From Mucilaginibacter yixingensis (GTDB taxonomy: Bacteria; Bacteroidota; Bacteroidia; Sphingobacteriales; Sphingobacteriaceae): a stretch of 64,000 bases of DNA. The stretch is taken from contig NZ_CP160205.1 in the NCBI RefSeq assembly GCF_041080815.1, forward strand, positions 5,293,929-5,357,928. The letters run 5' to 3'. The notes below the pieces were generated by a model that did not search any database, was not told the DNA's origin, and saw only the letters and a program-made list of their open reading frames with translations. Position 1 is the stretch's first letter. The number at the start of each line of letters is the position of its first letter. Shown here piece after piece: positions 1 to 7,799 of the stretch. Made by a program: the position numbers and the translations under genes.

Positions 1-423
1 ATTACCGAAATGGGTGGCGTGATTTATGTTTACGATTACAACAAAGGTGAGCCCAAACAACTTGAAGCTATCAGCATAGTGGCCGATGGTTTTAAAGGTG
101 CAGTAGGCGCGGCGGATATCCATGTATCGCCCGACGGCAAGTTTCTTTATGCCACCAATCGTGGTGACGCTAACGAGATTGTGGTTTTTGCGATTAATCC
201 TGATACCGGCAGCCTGACCTTTGTTGAACGCAAACCAAGCATGGGCAAAACCCCACGCAACTTTGTGATTGATCCAACTGGTAATTTCCTGCTGGTAGCC
301 AATCAGATGAGTGACGATATTTATGTTTACAAGCGCGATAAAGCAACCGGTAAACTGACGCTGACGCGTAATAAGATCAGTGTAGGTAATCCGTCTTGTT
401 TGAAATTTACGCCTGCGGAGTAA
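1..423 (+). CDS. Lactonase-family beta-propeller protein, C-terminal part
   Basis: This is the 3' end of a gene that begins before the window; the frame is open from base 1 and 140 residues are visible. The sequence has repeated beta-propeller strands of the lactonase/6-phosphogluconolactonase family (HVSPDGKFLYATNRGDANEI, then FVIDPTGNFLLVANQMSDDI). These proteins form seven-bladed propellers, and some hydrolyse 6-phosphogluconolactone in the pentose phosphate pathway. The specific substrate cannot be told from this fragment. It ends with TAA at 421-423 and converges on ilvE through a shared terminator. The internal ATG at 10 is not the true start. Confidence 0.85.
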   Translation: MTEMGGVIYVYDYNKGEPKQLEAISIVADGFKGAVGAADIHVSPDGKFLYATNRGDANEIVVFAINPDTGSLTFVERKPSMGKTPRNFVIDPTGNFLLVANQMSDDIYVYKRDKATGKLTLTRNKISVGNPSCLKFTPAE

Positions 424-431
424 AAAACAAT

Positions 432-555
432 TTGTCATTGCGAGGAACGAAGCAATCTCGTCTGAGGACATTTGGCCATGATTAACGGCCATGCATGTGA
501 CGGGATTGCTTCGTCACTCCTGCCCGCTTTCCTCTGCCGTTCCTCGCAATGACAA
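432..555. repeat. Family A inverted repeat (tcattgcgaggaac type)
   Basis: Terminal arms tgtcattgcgaggaac (433-448) and gttcctcgcaatgaca (539-554) are exact reverse complements, and inner arms gaagcaatctcgtc / gacgggattgcttcgtc extend the pairing. It fills the gap between two convergent genes. Related copies occur at 2834, 6575, 17575, 36114, 48616 and 56365. Confidence 0.9.
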
Positions 556-570
556 AAGATATATAAAAAC

Positions 571-601
571 AAGAAAGGCGCTTCAACGAAGCGCCTTTCT
601 T
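571..601. terminator. Bidirectional rho-independent terminator
   Basis: A perfect 14-bp stem (571-584 with 588-601) has a 3-nt loop, and runs rich in A and T lie on the two sides. It sits between the convergent lactonase gene and ilvE and can serve both. Confidence 0.85.
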
Positions 602-622
602 GTTTTATTTCAAATCCTGAGG

Positions 623-1690
623 TTACCCAACCAGAAAATTCCAGTTGTGCGTATCAGGCGCCTCGCCGTAGCGGATGGCGTTTAGGGTTTTTAATACTTT
701 TTGAGAGAACTCGCGGGTGCTTGGATCACTCATCGGGTAATCTACACCATCGTAGTGCATAGCGCCTACCGGGGCAATGGTAGCAGCAGTACCGGCACCA
801 AAGGCATCTGTCAGGCTGCCGTTTTTGGCGCCTTCAACCACCTCGGCAATAGATACGCGGCGTTCTTCAACCGGCATACCCCAATCGCGGGCCAGGGCTA
901 TTACCGTGTCGCGGGTTACACCATCCAGAATGGTATCGCGGGTTGATGGGGTTACCAACTTGCCGTCTAGTACAAACATTACGTTGGCTGCGCCCATTTC
1001 TTCTACGTACAGGTGCTCTTTGGCATCGGTCCAGATCAGCTGATCAAAACCTTCTTCGGCCGCTCTTTTAAATGGCTCCATAGAACCACCGTAGTTGCCG
1101 GCTGCTTTGGCATAACCAAAACCACCTTCGGCAGAACGAGTATAATGGCTCTCAAACTTCACACGCAGTGGTTTTGAGAAGTAAGCACCCACTGGGCAGC
1201 ACAACACAATAAATTTATACGTTTTTGATGGCGACACGCCCAGGTATGGGTCTGTAGCAAACATAAACGGACGGATATAAAGCGAGTGACCAGGAGCCGT
1301 AGGGATCCACTCGCGCTCCAAATCAACCAGGGCAGCAATGCTGTTCACAAAAATATCTTCCGGCAGTTGCGGCATGCACAGCCTGTCGGCACTTTTGTTA
1401 AAGCGTGAGGCATTTTTGTCCGGACGGAAAATGGTGACCTTTCCGTCGGCGTGTTTATATGCTTTCAGTCCTTCAAAAAAGGCCTGTCCGTAGTGCAGGG
1501 CAGAAATAGCAGGGCTCAGTTCCAGCGGGCCGTAAGGGACAATCTGGAAATTTTTCCATTCGCCATCAGCATAATCGACGACCAGCATGTGGTCGGTGAA
1601 TATTTGCCCGAAAGGCAGGTTACTGAAATCTGTTTGTGCTAAACGCGATTGTTGCGTCTTCGTGATCTTGATGTCCAGCGTATCAGTCAT
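623..1690 (-). CDS. ilvE: Branched-chain amino acid aminotransferase
   Basis: A PLP-dependent transaminase that interconverts Leu, Ile and Val with their 2-oxo acids using glutamate/2-oxoglutarate, in the cytosol. The 355-residue length suits the long BCAT2-like class. The probable PLP lysine is in GYAKAAGNYGGSM (about residue 195), followed by the family signature EEMGAANVMFV and the cofactor-phosphate segment GAGTAATIAPVG. The frame extends 20 residues upstream of this start, but the extension (MWPKNATLPIS...) is unlike the family, so ATG at 1690 was chosen. It is monocistronic and ends at the 571-601 terminator. Family assignment is firm; fine substrate preference is inferred. Confidence 0.95.
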   Translation of the reverse strand: MTDTLDIKITKTQQSRLAQTDFSNLPFGQIFTDHMLVVDYADGEWKNFQIVPYGPLELSPAISALHYGQAFFEGLKAYKHADGKVTIFRPDKNASRFNKSADRLCMPQLPEDIFVNSIAALVDLEREWIPTAPGHSLYIRPFMFATDPYLGVSPSKTYKFIVLCCPVGAYFSKPLRVKFESHYTRSAEGGFGYAKAAGNYGGSMEPFKRAAEEGFDQLIWTDAKEHLYVEEMGAANVMFVLDGKLVTPSTRDTILDGVTRDTVIALARDWGMPVEERRVSIAEVVEGAKNGSLTDAFGAGTAATIAPVGAMHYDGVDYPMSDPSTREFSQKVLKTLNAIRYGEAPDTHNWNFLVG

Positions 1691-1852
1691 GACTTTATGA
1701 AAAAAGATGTGAATAAATGAGATGGGCAATGTAGCATTTTTTGGCCACAAGGTTTGTAATCCTTTAGTAAATAATGACGTATATGGTGTTATTTAGAACT
1801 TTTTCTAGTAAGCCCCCTTGCAACAATGCTCAGTAATTCCCCCTTCAGGGGG

Positions 1853-2803
1853 TTAGAGCGCTAAAGCATCTTCCACCCAACCCTTACCCCAGTTTTCTAT
1901 TTCCTCTGCGCTCCACAGGTCAGGGTAAAAAATACGTTTCTGGAAACGCGGCGGCAAATACTTCTGCCAGTTGGTTCCACCGGTGGCCTTGATCTCTTCG
2001 GGCTCGCGGTGGAGGTAGCGAACGGCAGATTTATAATGCACCAGCGGCCAGTTTACGTTTACATGCACATCAAAGCTGCGCAGCTGGCTTTTTAGCTCAG
2101 GAGTATTCTGCCCATTGGCGGCCAGTTGTTGATAAAGCTTATTGAAATTGCTGGTGATGTTGGCCTTGCCCAGATTAATAAATGTTTGGGCGTATTTCTT
2201 TTCAAATTGCTTGATTGTGAGTGTTTTCTTGCCGGTTGATAGTTCGGTAGCGCCAAATTTCCAGTAGATGTATTCAAACTGTTCTTCAATGGTGGCTACG
2301 CGGAGTTCCTGTCGCTTGTCTTTAGCTATCAGGTTGATGAAATCTGTAGCGTAGATCTCGATCATCCGGTACTGGCCCGACTGAAATCCGCTGGCCGGCA
2401 GTAGCGACATGCGGAATTTTAGAAATTGCTCTTTCTCCATCCCATCCACCATAATGCTGAACGATTGCGTAAGCGCATCAAAATAACGGTTGACGCGTTT
2501 TAGCCGTGTGGTAAAAAACTCCGCTGTTAATTGCTCATTGCCGGCAATCTGTTTGCACTCATGCAGCACCAGCTTAAAATACAGCTCTGTAATCTGATGA
2601 TACATGATGAAGATCTCCTCATCAGGGAACGGTGTTTTAGGGTTTTGGAGACTGAGCAGGGTATCCAGGTGGATGTAATCCCAATAAGTCAGGAAATCGG
2701 CATGCAGCAACCCGTCAAGATAGCTGGTCATATCCTGCCCCATAGCCTCATACTTCTGTTGCAGTTGGGCCAGACGTTCGGCAATTTCAGGCGTAATGTC
2801 CAT
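1853..2803 (-). CDS. Tryptophan 2,3-dioxygenase family protein
   Basis: A heme dioxygenase of the TDO family, which opens the indole ring of tryptophan to give N-formylkynurenine, the first step of the kynurenine pathway. The 316 residues carry the conserved block IFIMYHQITELYFKL (His69), the SGFQSGQYRMIE segment (about 138-149), a candidate proximal heme ligand His256 in VHYKSAVRYL, and a substrate-loop-like TGGTNWQKYL. No other kynurenine gene is adjacent. The stop codon lies inside a small palindrome (cccccttcaggggg, about 1839-1852). A divergent TDO-like role is possible, but the active-site blocks are present. Confidence 0.88.
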   Translation of the reverse strand: MDITPEIAERLAQLQQKYEAMGQDMTSYLDGLLHADFLTYWDYIHLDTLLSLQNPKTPFPDEEIFIMYHQITELYFKLVLHECKQIAGNEQLTAEFFTTRLKRVNRYFDALTQSFSIMVDGMEKEQFLKFRMSLLPASGFQSGQYRMIEIYATDFINLIAKDKRQELRVATIEEQFEYIYWKFGATELSTGKKTLTIKQFEKKYAQTFINLGKANITSNFNKLYQQLAANGQNTPELKSQLRSFDVHVNVNWPLVHYKSAVRYLHREPEEIKATGGTNWQKYLPPRFQKRIFYPDLWSAEEIENWGKGWVEDALAL

Positions 2804-2833
2804 ATACTAATTTAGTGATTAGTTTTAATCAGT

Positions 2834-2867
2834 TGTCATTGCAAGGAGTATCGACCAGGCAATGACA
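2834..2867. repeat. Miniature family A inverted repeat
   Basis: Arms tgtcattgc (2834-2842) and gcaatgaca (2859-2867) pair perfectly around a 16-nt centre. It looks like an internally deleted copy of the family A element, placed just upstream of the fluoride riboswitch promoter. Confidence 0.7.
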
Positions 2868-2917
2868 TGCTCTTAATAAATCCAAAATCGAACATCCGAA
2901 ATCTGAAATAAAAAAAT

Positions 2918-2925
2918 CATCTTTG
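2918..2925 (+). promoter_or_regulatory. Probable -7 promoter box for the fluoride antiporter gene
   Basis: CATCTTTG matches the Bacteroidota -7 consensus TAnnTTTG at 7 of 8 positions. The predicted transcript start (about 2930) falls just before the riboswitch aptamer. No clear TTG -33 element was found. Confidence 0.5.
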
Positions 2926-2937
2926 CACCGTACTAAC

Positions 2938-2994
2938 AAGGCGATGGTTGCCGCCTAATTGAACCGCCCTCAAAAGCTAATGCGCCTACCCGGA
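2938..2994 (+). promoter_or_regulatory. Fluoride riboswitch (crcB motif)
   Basis: The segment contains the two conserved blocks of the fluoride aptamer: GGCGATGGTTGCCGCC at 2940-2955, with stem GGCG/CGCC and loop ATGGTTGC, and GCTAATGCGCCTAC at 2976-2989, joined by an AACCGCC segment. The loop can pair with GCGCC (2982-2986) as the family's pseudoknot, with one bulged U. Compared with my memory of the consensus, the second stem is short and one base is missing in the 3' block. The gene 30 nt downstream has CLC-F features, which independently supports the call. With no T-run before the ATG, translational control is more likely than termination; that part is inference. Confidence 0.87.
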
Positions 2995-3023
2995 TAAATT
3001 TTCATTTATTTGCAAGTAGCGTT

Positions 3024-4307
3024 ATGTTTAAAAAAGTCATCAACCAAAATCTTCCGTTTTTTCGTTATCTCATCCGCTGGACTTTGTTGTCCATCCCCGT
3101 TGCCATTGCCATTGGCAGCATGGTAGCCCTGTTTTTGTGGTTGCTTACCTGGGCCATCAACTTTAGGTTTGGGCATAAGTGGCTGCTGTATTTGCTGCCG
3201 GTTGCGGGTGTGCTCATCCATTTTTTGTATAAGCTTTACGGTGCCTCGGCAGAGAAAGGCAATAACCTGATCATCGACGAGATTCACGAACCCGGCGCAG
3301 GCGTGCCCCGCCGCATGGCCCCGCTTATTTTGGTTACTACAGTAATTACCCACTTGTTCGGTGGCTCTGCCGGGCGCGAGGGTACGGCCGTGCAAATTGG
3401 CGGCAGTTTGGCTAATTTGTTTGCCGGATGGTTCAAGCTCAATCAGGCTGATAAACAAATGCTGCTTACCGCTGGCATTGCCGCAGGGTTTGGGGCGGTT
3501 TTCGGTACGCCGTTAACGGGCACCATCTTCGCCCTGGAGGTGCTGACCATCGGTCGCATTAAGTATGATTCGCTATTGCCCTGTCTTATTGCCGGTCTGG
3601 TGGGCGATGCGACGGTATCTGCGTGGGGTATTATGCACACACAATATCATATTGGTAATGTAGAGGCCGGTCAGTTATTCTACGGGCACCAACTGCATGT
3701 AAACGTATGGTTGTTGTTAAAAACCATTGTAGCCTCAGCGGTATTTGGGCTGGCGGCTTATACATTTGCCAAAACAGCGCATGCCGTTAAAGGCATTTCT
3801 AACAAATACATTAAAATTAAATGGCTCACCCCGGTTTGCGGTGGTGTTATCATCATCCTGCTCACGGTTATTTTGGGTAAGCCCGATTATCTGAGCCTGG
3901 GTGTAAGCCCCGAGTATCCTGGCGCGGTAACCATTGTATCGGCCTTCCGGCCCGGCGGTGCCGATTTCTTCAGCTGGCTGTGGAAATTGCTTTATACCAC
4001 CATTACGCTGGGTACCGGTTTTAAAGGCGGCGAAGTAACCCCGTTGTTTTACGTTGGTGCAACCCTGGGCAACACGCTGGCTACGCTAATGAGTGCGCCG
4101 GTAAGTCTTTTTGCGGCGCTGGGTTTTATTGCGGTTTTTGCCGGGGCAACCAACACGCCGCTGGCCTGCACTATTATGGGTATTGAGTTGTTTGGCGGCG
4201 AGTATGCGCTGTTTTATGCAGTAGCCTGTTTTACAGCCTACTTTTTTAGCGGCAATACCGGTATTTATAGCGCGCAACGTTGGCTCACCCCTAAAACTGT
4301 TGAATAA
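3024..4307 (+). CDS. CLC-type antiporter, probably fluoride/proton (CLC-F / EriC-F class)
   Basis: A 427-residue polytopic inner-membrane protein of the voltage-gated chloride channel family, annotated generically as a chloride channel. The gating segment is GGSAGREGTAVQIGGS (about 113-128): Glu119 is kept, but the usual GREGP proline is Thr. It also has GNNLIIDEIHEP (79-90) followed by GAGVPRRMAP, where chloride CLCs have a GSGIP serine. From memory these variants mark the CLC-F branch, which exports toxic fluoride in exchange for protons. The later conserved segment is GTGFKGGEVTPLFYVG. The fluoride riboswitch directly upstream makes fluoride resistance the best reading; direct transport specificity is inference. 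Confidence 0.88.
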   Translation: MFKKVINQNLPFFRYLIRWTLLSIPVAIAIGSMVALFLWLLTWAINFRFGHKWLLYLLPVAGVLIHFLYKLYGASAEKGNNLIIDEIHEPGAGVPRRMAPLILVTTVITHLFGGSAGREGTAVQIGGSLANLFAGWFKLNQADKQMLLTAGIAAGFGAVFGTPLTGTIFALEVLTIGRIKYDSLLPCLIAGLVGDATVSAWGIMHTQYHIGNVEAGQLFYGHQLHVNVWLLLKTIVASAVFGLAAYTFAKTAHAVKGISNKYIKIKWLTPVCGGVIIILLTVILGKPDYLSLGVSPEYPGAVTIVSAFRPGGADFFSWLWKLLYTTITLGTGFKGGEVTPLFYVGATLGNTLATLMSAPVSLFAALGFIAVFAGATNTPLACTIMGIELFGGEYALFYAVACFTAYFFSGNTGIYSAQRWLTPKTVE

Positions 4308-4390
4308 AAAAGCAGCTTGATTATCAGTGTGCCTATGCAAACAAATTGCGCTTTTATTGTTTATTCAGGTAAGTATATAATAGCCTAAAC

Positions 4391-4864
4391 ATGAAAAAGA
4401 TTTTAATAGGCGTGGATGATAGCAAGTTTGCCGACCATGCCATAGCATACGGGTTTGAACTGGCTCAGAAATTGGGCGCTGCGGTAGGGTTGGTGCATGT
4501 GATACAACCAGTGCCAATGATGGAAGCAACAGATACAGGCGTGGGCATGCCCATAGAGGGCGTTGTGAACTACGTGGCCCCAGAGTTAATGGACCTGCAA
4601 CAGCAGGGCTCTGAAAACATGATTGACCGCGTAATAACAAAATATGGTCATGGCGAGGATATCTCTCACTTTACCGAATTTGGACCAACGGCCGAGGGTA
4701 TTGTTGATTGCGCCAAGAAGTTTCATGCCGATATGATTGTGGTGGGTACACACAGCCGCACCGGTTTAGACCGTCTGTTTATGGGGAGCGTAGCCGAGCA
4801 TGTGGTGCGCTACTCGCCCGTACCGGTAATTGTTGTGCCGATGCCAAAAGAAGAAGAAAAGTAG
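4391..4864 (+). CDS. Universal stress protein, UspA family
   Basis: A single-domain 157-residue Usp protein with an alpha/beta nucleotide-binding fold. The N-terminus KKILIGVDDSKFADHAIAYG is the typical first strand and helix, and GTHSRTGLDRLFMGSVAEHV near residues 118-137 is the G-x2-G-x9-G(S) ATP-binding loop, suggesting the ATP-binding subclass. It is probably cytoplasmic. It lies alone between the CLC-F gene and the old-yellow-enzyme gene. Its particular stress is unknown. Confidence 0.93.
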   Translation: MKKILIGVDDSKFADHAIAYGFELAQKLGAAVGLVHVIQPVPMMEATDTGVGMPIEGVVNYVAPELMDLQQQGSENMIDRVITKYGHGEDISHFTEFGPTAEGIVDCAKKFHADMIVVGTHSRTGLDRLFMGSVAEHVVRYSPVPVIVVPMPKEEEK

Positions 4865-4957
4865 ATTTGATGACTAGGGCTGGTAATTTGATTGTCATGG
4901 ATAGAGGCTACCTGGGCATTTTGACAAACATTTAACACACAATCAACATCACACAGA

Positions 4958-4965
4958 TACCTTTG
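4958..4965 (+). promoter_or_regulatory. -7 promoter box, possibly for a leaderless mRNA
   Basis: TACCTTTG is a full match to TAnnTTTG and ends only 5 nt before the ATG at 4971, so transcription would start at or inside the start codon. No TTG at the expected -33 distance. Confidence 0.45.
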
Positions 4966-4970
4966 GCGGC

Positions 4971-6044
4971 ATGACATCGCATCTATTTACTCCTTTTAAC
5001 TTAAAATCGATACAGTTACGCAACCGCGTAGTGATATCGCCTATGTGCGAGTACTCGTCTGTTGACGGTTTCGCTAATAACTGGCACCTGGTACACTTGG
5101 GTGCATTTGCCACCGGCGGCGCCGGACTGATTATTACAGAGGCGGCGGCCATATCGCCCGAGGGCCGCATCAGCTTTGCCGATCTGGGGATATATAAAGA
5201 CGAGCACATCGCCAAACTAAAAGAGATTACTGATTTTATACATGAGCACGGCGCGGTGGCTGGTATACAACTGGCACATGCCGGCCGTAAAGGCAGCCAT
5301 CACCAGCCGTGGAACGGTGGTGCACAAATCCCGTCAGACCAGCCTAATGGTTGGAAAAATGTAGCACCGAGCGCTATCCCCTTCCAGCCAGGAAACGAAG
5401 CGCCCATAGAGCTGGATAAAGCAGGCATAGAAAAAGTTAAGGCCGATTTCAAGGCGGCGGCATCCCGCGCGTTGCAAGCTGGATTTAAGCTGATAGAACT
5501 ACACGGCGCACATGGCTACCTGATCAACCAGTTCCTCTCCCCCATCAGCAATCATCGTACGGATGAGTATGGCGGCTCGTTTGAAAATCGAACTCGTTTG
5601 CTGTTGGAAATTGTAGAGGGCATTAAAGAAGTATGGCCGGCAGACCTGCCGCTGCTGGTGCGCCTTTCTGTGAGCGAGTGGACCGAAGGCGGCTGGACCG
5701 TTGATGAGTCCATCGCGTTAGCAAAGTTGTTAAAAGCCGAGGGTGTTGACCTGATTGATTGCTCAAGCGCGGGTAACGTGTATGGTGCAAAAATTAATGT
5801 GAAACCCGGTTACCAGGTGCCTTTTGCTGAAGCGGTGCGCCATGGTGCAGACATTGCTACCGGTGCTGTAGGCCTGATTACCAGCGCGCAACAAGCCGAG
5901 GATATTATAAAGGCCCGTCAGGCCGATCTGGTTTTTATTGCCCGTGAGGCCCTGCGCGATCCGCACTTTGCCCTGCGTGCAGCGCATCAGCTTGGTGCAG
6001 AAATTAAATGGCCGGTGCAATATGAGCGCGCTAAGTGGCATTAA
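4971..6044 (+). CDS. NADH:flavin oxidoreductase, YqjM-like old yellow enzyme
   Basis: An FMN-dependent TIM-barrel ene-reductase of 357 residues that reduces activated C=C bonds with NAD(P)H. The N-terminus has SPMCEYS with Cys26, the residue that tunes the flavin in YqjM/class III enzymes. HAGRKGS (104-110) and HGAHGYLINQFLSP (about 179-192) follow, carrying the His pair that holds the substrate, and then the SNHRTDEYGGSFENR segment. It sits next to stress genes (usp, osmC) in the same orientation, with its own predicted promoter. Physiological substrate unknown; detoxification of electrophiles is the usual suggestion. Confidence 0.92.
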   Translation: MTSHLFTPFNLKSIQLRNRVVISPMCEYSSVDGFANNWHLVHLGAFATGGAGLIITEAAAISPEGRISFADLGIYKDEHIAKLKEITDFIHEHGAVAGIQLAHAGRKGSHHQPWNGGAQIPSDQPNGWKNVAPSAIPFQPGNEAPIELDKAGIEKVKADFKAAASRALQAGFKLIELHGAHGYLINQFLSPISNHRTDEYGGSFENRTRLLLEIVEGIKEVWPADLPLLVRLSVSEWTEGGWTVDESIALAKLLKAEGVDLIDCSSAGNVYGAKINVKPGYQVPFAEAVRHGADIATGAVGLITSAQQAEDIIKARQADLVFIAREALRDPHFALRAAHQLGAEIKWPVQYERAKWH

Positions 6045-6088
6045 ACACTTATCTTTATAACAAATACATCTTAAATCACTCAAGAACC

Positions 6089-6508
6089 ATGAAAAGAACC
6101 GCGAAAGCACATTGGAACGGTACCCTGAAAGACGGCCAGGGCGAACTGAGCACTCAAAGCACTACCTTAAACAACACCCAGTACTCTTTCAAAACCCGTT
6201 TTGAATCTGGCGTGGGCACCAACCCTGAAGAGCTGCTTGCTGCTGCACATGCAGGCTGTTTTACTATGGCTGTAGGTGCTGTTCTAACTCAGGCAGGCTT
6301 TACCCCTGGCGACTTGAACACCGAGGCTATCCTTGACCTGGATATGGCTAACCTGACCATCACCGGCATTCACCTGGAACTTACCGGCGCTGCCATTGAC
6401 GGTGTTGACGAAGCTAAATTCAAAGAAATTGCAGAAGGTGCAAAAGCAAACTGTATCATTTCAAAAGCACTGAGTGTGCCAATTACGCTAAACGTTACTT
6501 ACGCATAA
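6089..6508 (+). CDS. OsmC family peroxiredoxin
   Basis: A 139-residue OsmC/Ohr-type thiol peroxidase that reduces organic hydroperoxides. Both redox cysteines are present: Cys57 in AHAGCFTMAV and Cys122 in KANCIISKAL. The frame opens 18 residues earlier, but MKRTAKAHWNGTL is the usual OsmC start, so ATG 6089 was chosen. It lies 44 nt after the old-yellow-enzyme gene and is probably cotranscribed with it, followed by a strong terminator. Confidence 0.93.
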   Translation: MKRTAKAHWNGTLKDGQGELSTQSTTLNNTQYSFKTRFESGVGTNPEELLAAAHAGCFTMAVGAVLTQAGFTPGDLNTEAILDLDMANLTITGIHLELTGAAIDGVDEAKFKEIAEGAKANCIISKALSVPITLNVTYA

Positions 6509-6522
6509 GTAATAGCTTAATG

Positions 6523-6563
6523 CAACAAAAAAGGGTGGCCGGTTGGGTCACCCTTTTTTGTTG
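6523..6563 (+). terminator. Rho-independent terminator after osmC-like gene
   Basis: A 15-bp stem (6523-6537 with 6549-6563, caacaaaaaagggtg / cacccttttttgttg) has an 11-nt loop. The T-run is in the stem's 3' arm. Confidence 0.85.
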
Positions 6564-6574
6564 GTATGTCCGTC

Positions 6575-6703
6575 TGTCATTGCGAGGAGTAGGGTGAGGA
6601 TGCGTGTCAGGGACGACGAAGCAATCTCGTCGCATGTGTAAGTGAGCGACGAGGTTGCTTCGTCACCCTTCCCCACGGGGCCATTTTGTTCCTCGCAATG
6701 ACA
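6575..6703. repeat. Family A inverted repeat
   Basis: Outer arms tgtcattgcgagga / tcctcgcaatgaca and inner arms gacgaagcaatctcgtcgc / gcgacgaggttgcttcgtc give a long imperfect hairpin. It fills the gap between two convergent genes. Confidence 0.9.
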
Positions 6704-6710
6704 AAGTTTA

Positions 6711-7796
6711 TTAGTTGCTTATTTTTGCATTCTCCCGTGCCATCTCCTTATTAAACGCATCTAGCCAAACATGCTCGCCAAACAGCGTCCAATGTGTATC
6801 AGAACGGCTGTAAATCTTGTCTTTATCCGGGTTGTTGCTAAACAGGTGGTAGCTATCAAACACGCGCAGTTTCAGGTTCGGGTTACCCTGCACGCGCTGG
6901 ATGATGTGGTTGTAAGTCATTCCGTTTAGGTTAGGACAAAGCACGCTTACCGGGTTAGGGATAATGGCCAGGTAAACCTCGTCAAAACCCTGATGCTTAT
7001 AGTTTTCATAAACTTTATTCAGGTTGCTCACCACGTCGTTCACTTGTGCGTCGGTTACTTTTTTAAAGGAGCTTTCGCGGTGGGTGCTGTCAGCTGTGGT
7101 ATTGTAGAACAGGTATTTTTCATCGGGACTTACCACCACATCGGGTGCGGTACGGTTAAACCATTTGTAGGTTATCCAGGCTTTAAATTCTTTTATCGGG
7201 GTAAGGAAACGGTAGTCCCACAGGTTAAACTCAAAGTTGGCGTCTGCATCCTTCATGTTAAAGTTAAAGTGGAAACCTTTCTTGCGGCGACTGGCAGTTT
7301 CCAGCAGCGAGGTATCTTCGCCTGGCTTCAGCACGTGGATGGCTTTGCTTAGGTATTCAACGTTATTCAATACAGGTAAAACGTTGCGCTCATTAGCCTC
7401 AATAACAATAATATTTCGGGCTGTGGGGTCAAATCGCACCGGTAGCTGATCGAAAAAGTTGGATGCTGCGTAGCCACTTTGGCTGGCGCCGCATAAATTG
7501 GCCGGGTTTTTAAATACATCCCAGGTATAACTGTCGCTCACCGCGTAAACATGCAGGTTGCGGGCAGTGCCCTCGCAGGCTGCTTTGGCGGGTGTTATTT
7601 GGCCATGAGGCGTGTTTTTAAACTGGGGCAGGTAACTCATGCCATATAAATCGCCGTGATTGTATTTATCAGATCCCCACCAGCTCTCGCTTGCATATTT
7701 AGCCTGGGCGGGGAAGTGGGTCAGGTCATCAACCGAACTGATGATGAACACGGCCAGCGTGAGTATTAAAACAATATATCCAAAGGCTTTTCTCAT
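6711..7796 (-). CDS. AlgX/AlgJ-like SGNH-hydrolase-type protein, partner of MBOAT acyltransferase
   Basis: A 361-residue protein with one N-terminal membrane segment or uncleaved signal (YIVLILTLAVFIISSV) and a periplasmic body. The C-terminal YSRSDTHWTLFGEHVW (about 329-344) is the D-x-H motif of AlgX/AlgJ/DltD-like SGNH enzymes, and VSDSYTW (about 86-92) could hold the nucleophile serine. In alginate systems such proteins acetylate the polymer using acyl groups passed on by the MBOAT protein. Its start lies 3 nt after the stop of the MBOAT gene, so the two are clearly an operon. The polymer modified is unknown. Confidence 0.8.
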   Translation of the reverse strand: MRKAFGYIVLILTLAVFIISSVDDLTHFPAQAKYASESWWGSDKYNHGDLYGMSYLPQFKNTPHGQITPAKAACEGTARNLHVYAVSDSYTWDVFKNPANLCGASQSGYAASNFFDQLPVRFDPTARNIIVIEANERNVLPVLNNVEYLSKAIHVLKPGEDTSLLETASRRKKGFHFNFNMKDADANFEFNLWDYRFLTPIKEFKAWITYKWFNRTAPDVVVSPDEKYLFYNTTADSTHRESSFKKVTDAQVNDVVSNLNKVYENYKHQGFDEVYLAIIPNPVSVLCPNLNGMTYNHIIQRVQGNPNLKLRVFDSYHLFSNNPDKDKIYSRSDTHWTLFGEHVWLDAFNKEMARENAKISN

Positions 7797-7799
7797 AAC

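Noticed and set aside
491..685. Open frame across the family A repeat
   Set aside because: It reads through the repeat and terminator into the antisense of ilvE and has no protein-like composition.
3006..3458. Minus-strand frame opposite the CLC gene
   Set aside because: Antisense shadow of a strongly supported membrane protein gene.
3024..4307. Ordinary chloride channel annotation for the CLC gene
   Set aside because: The GREGT/GNNLI signatures and fluoride riboswitch favour the fluoride branch.
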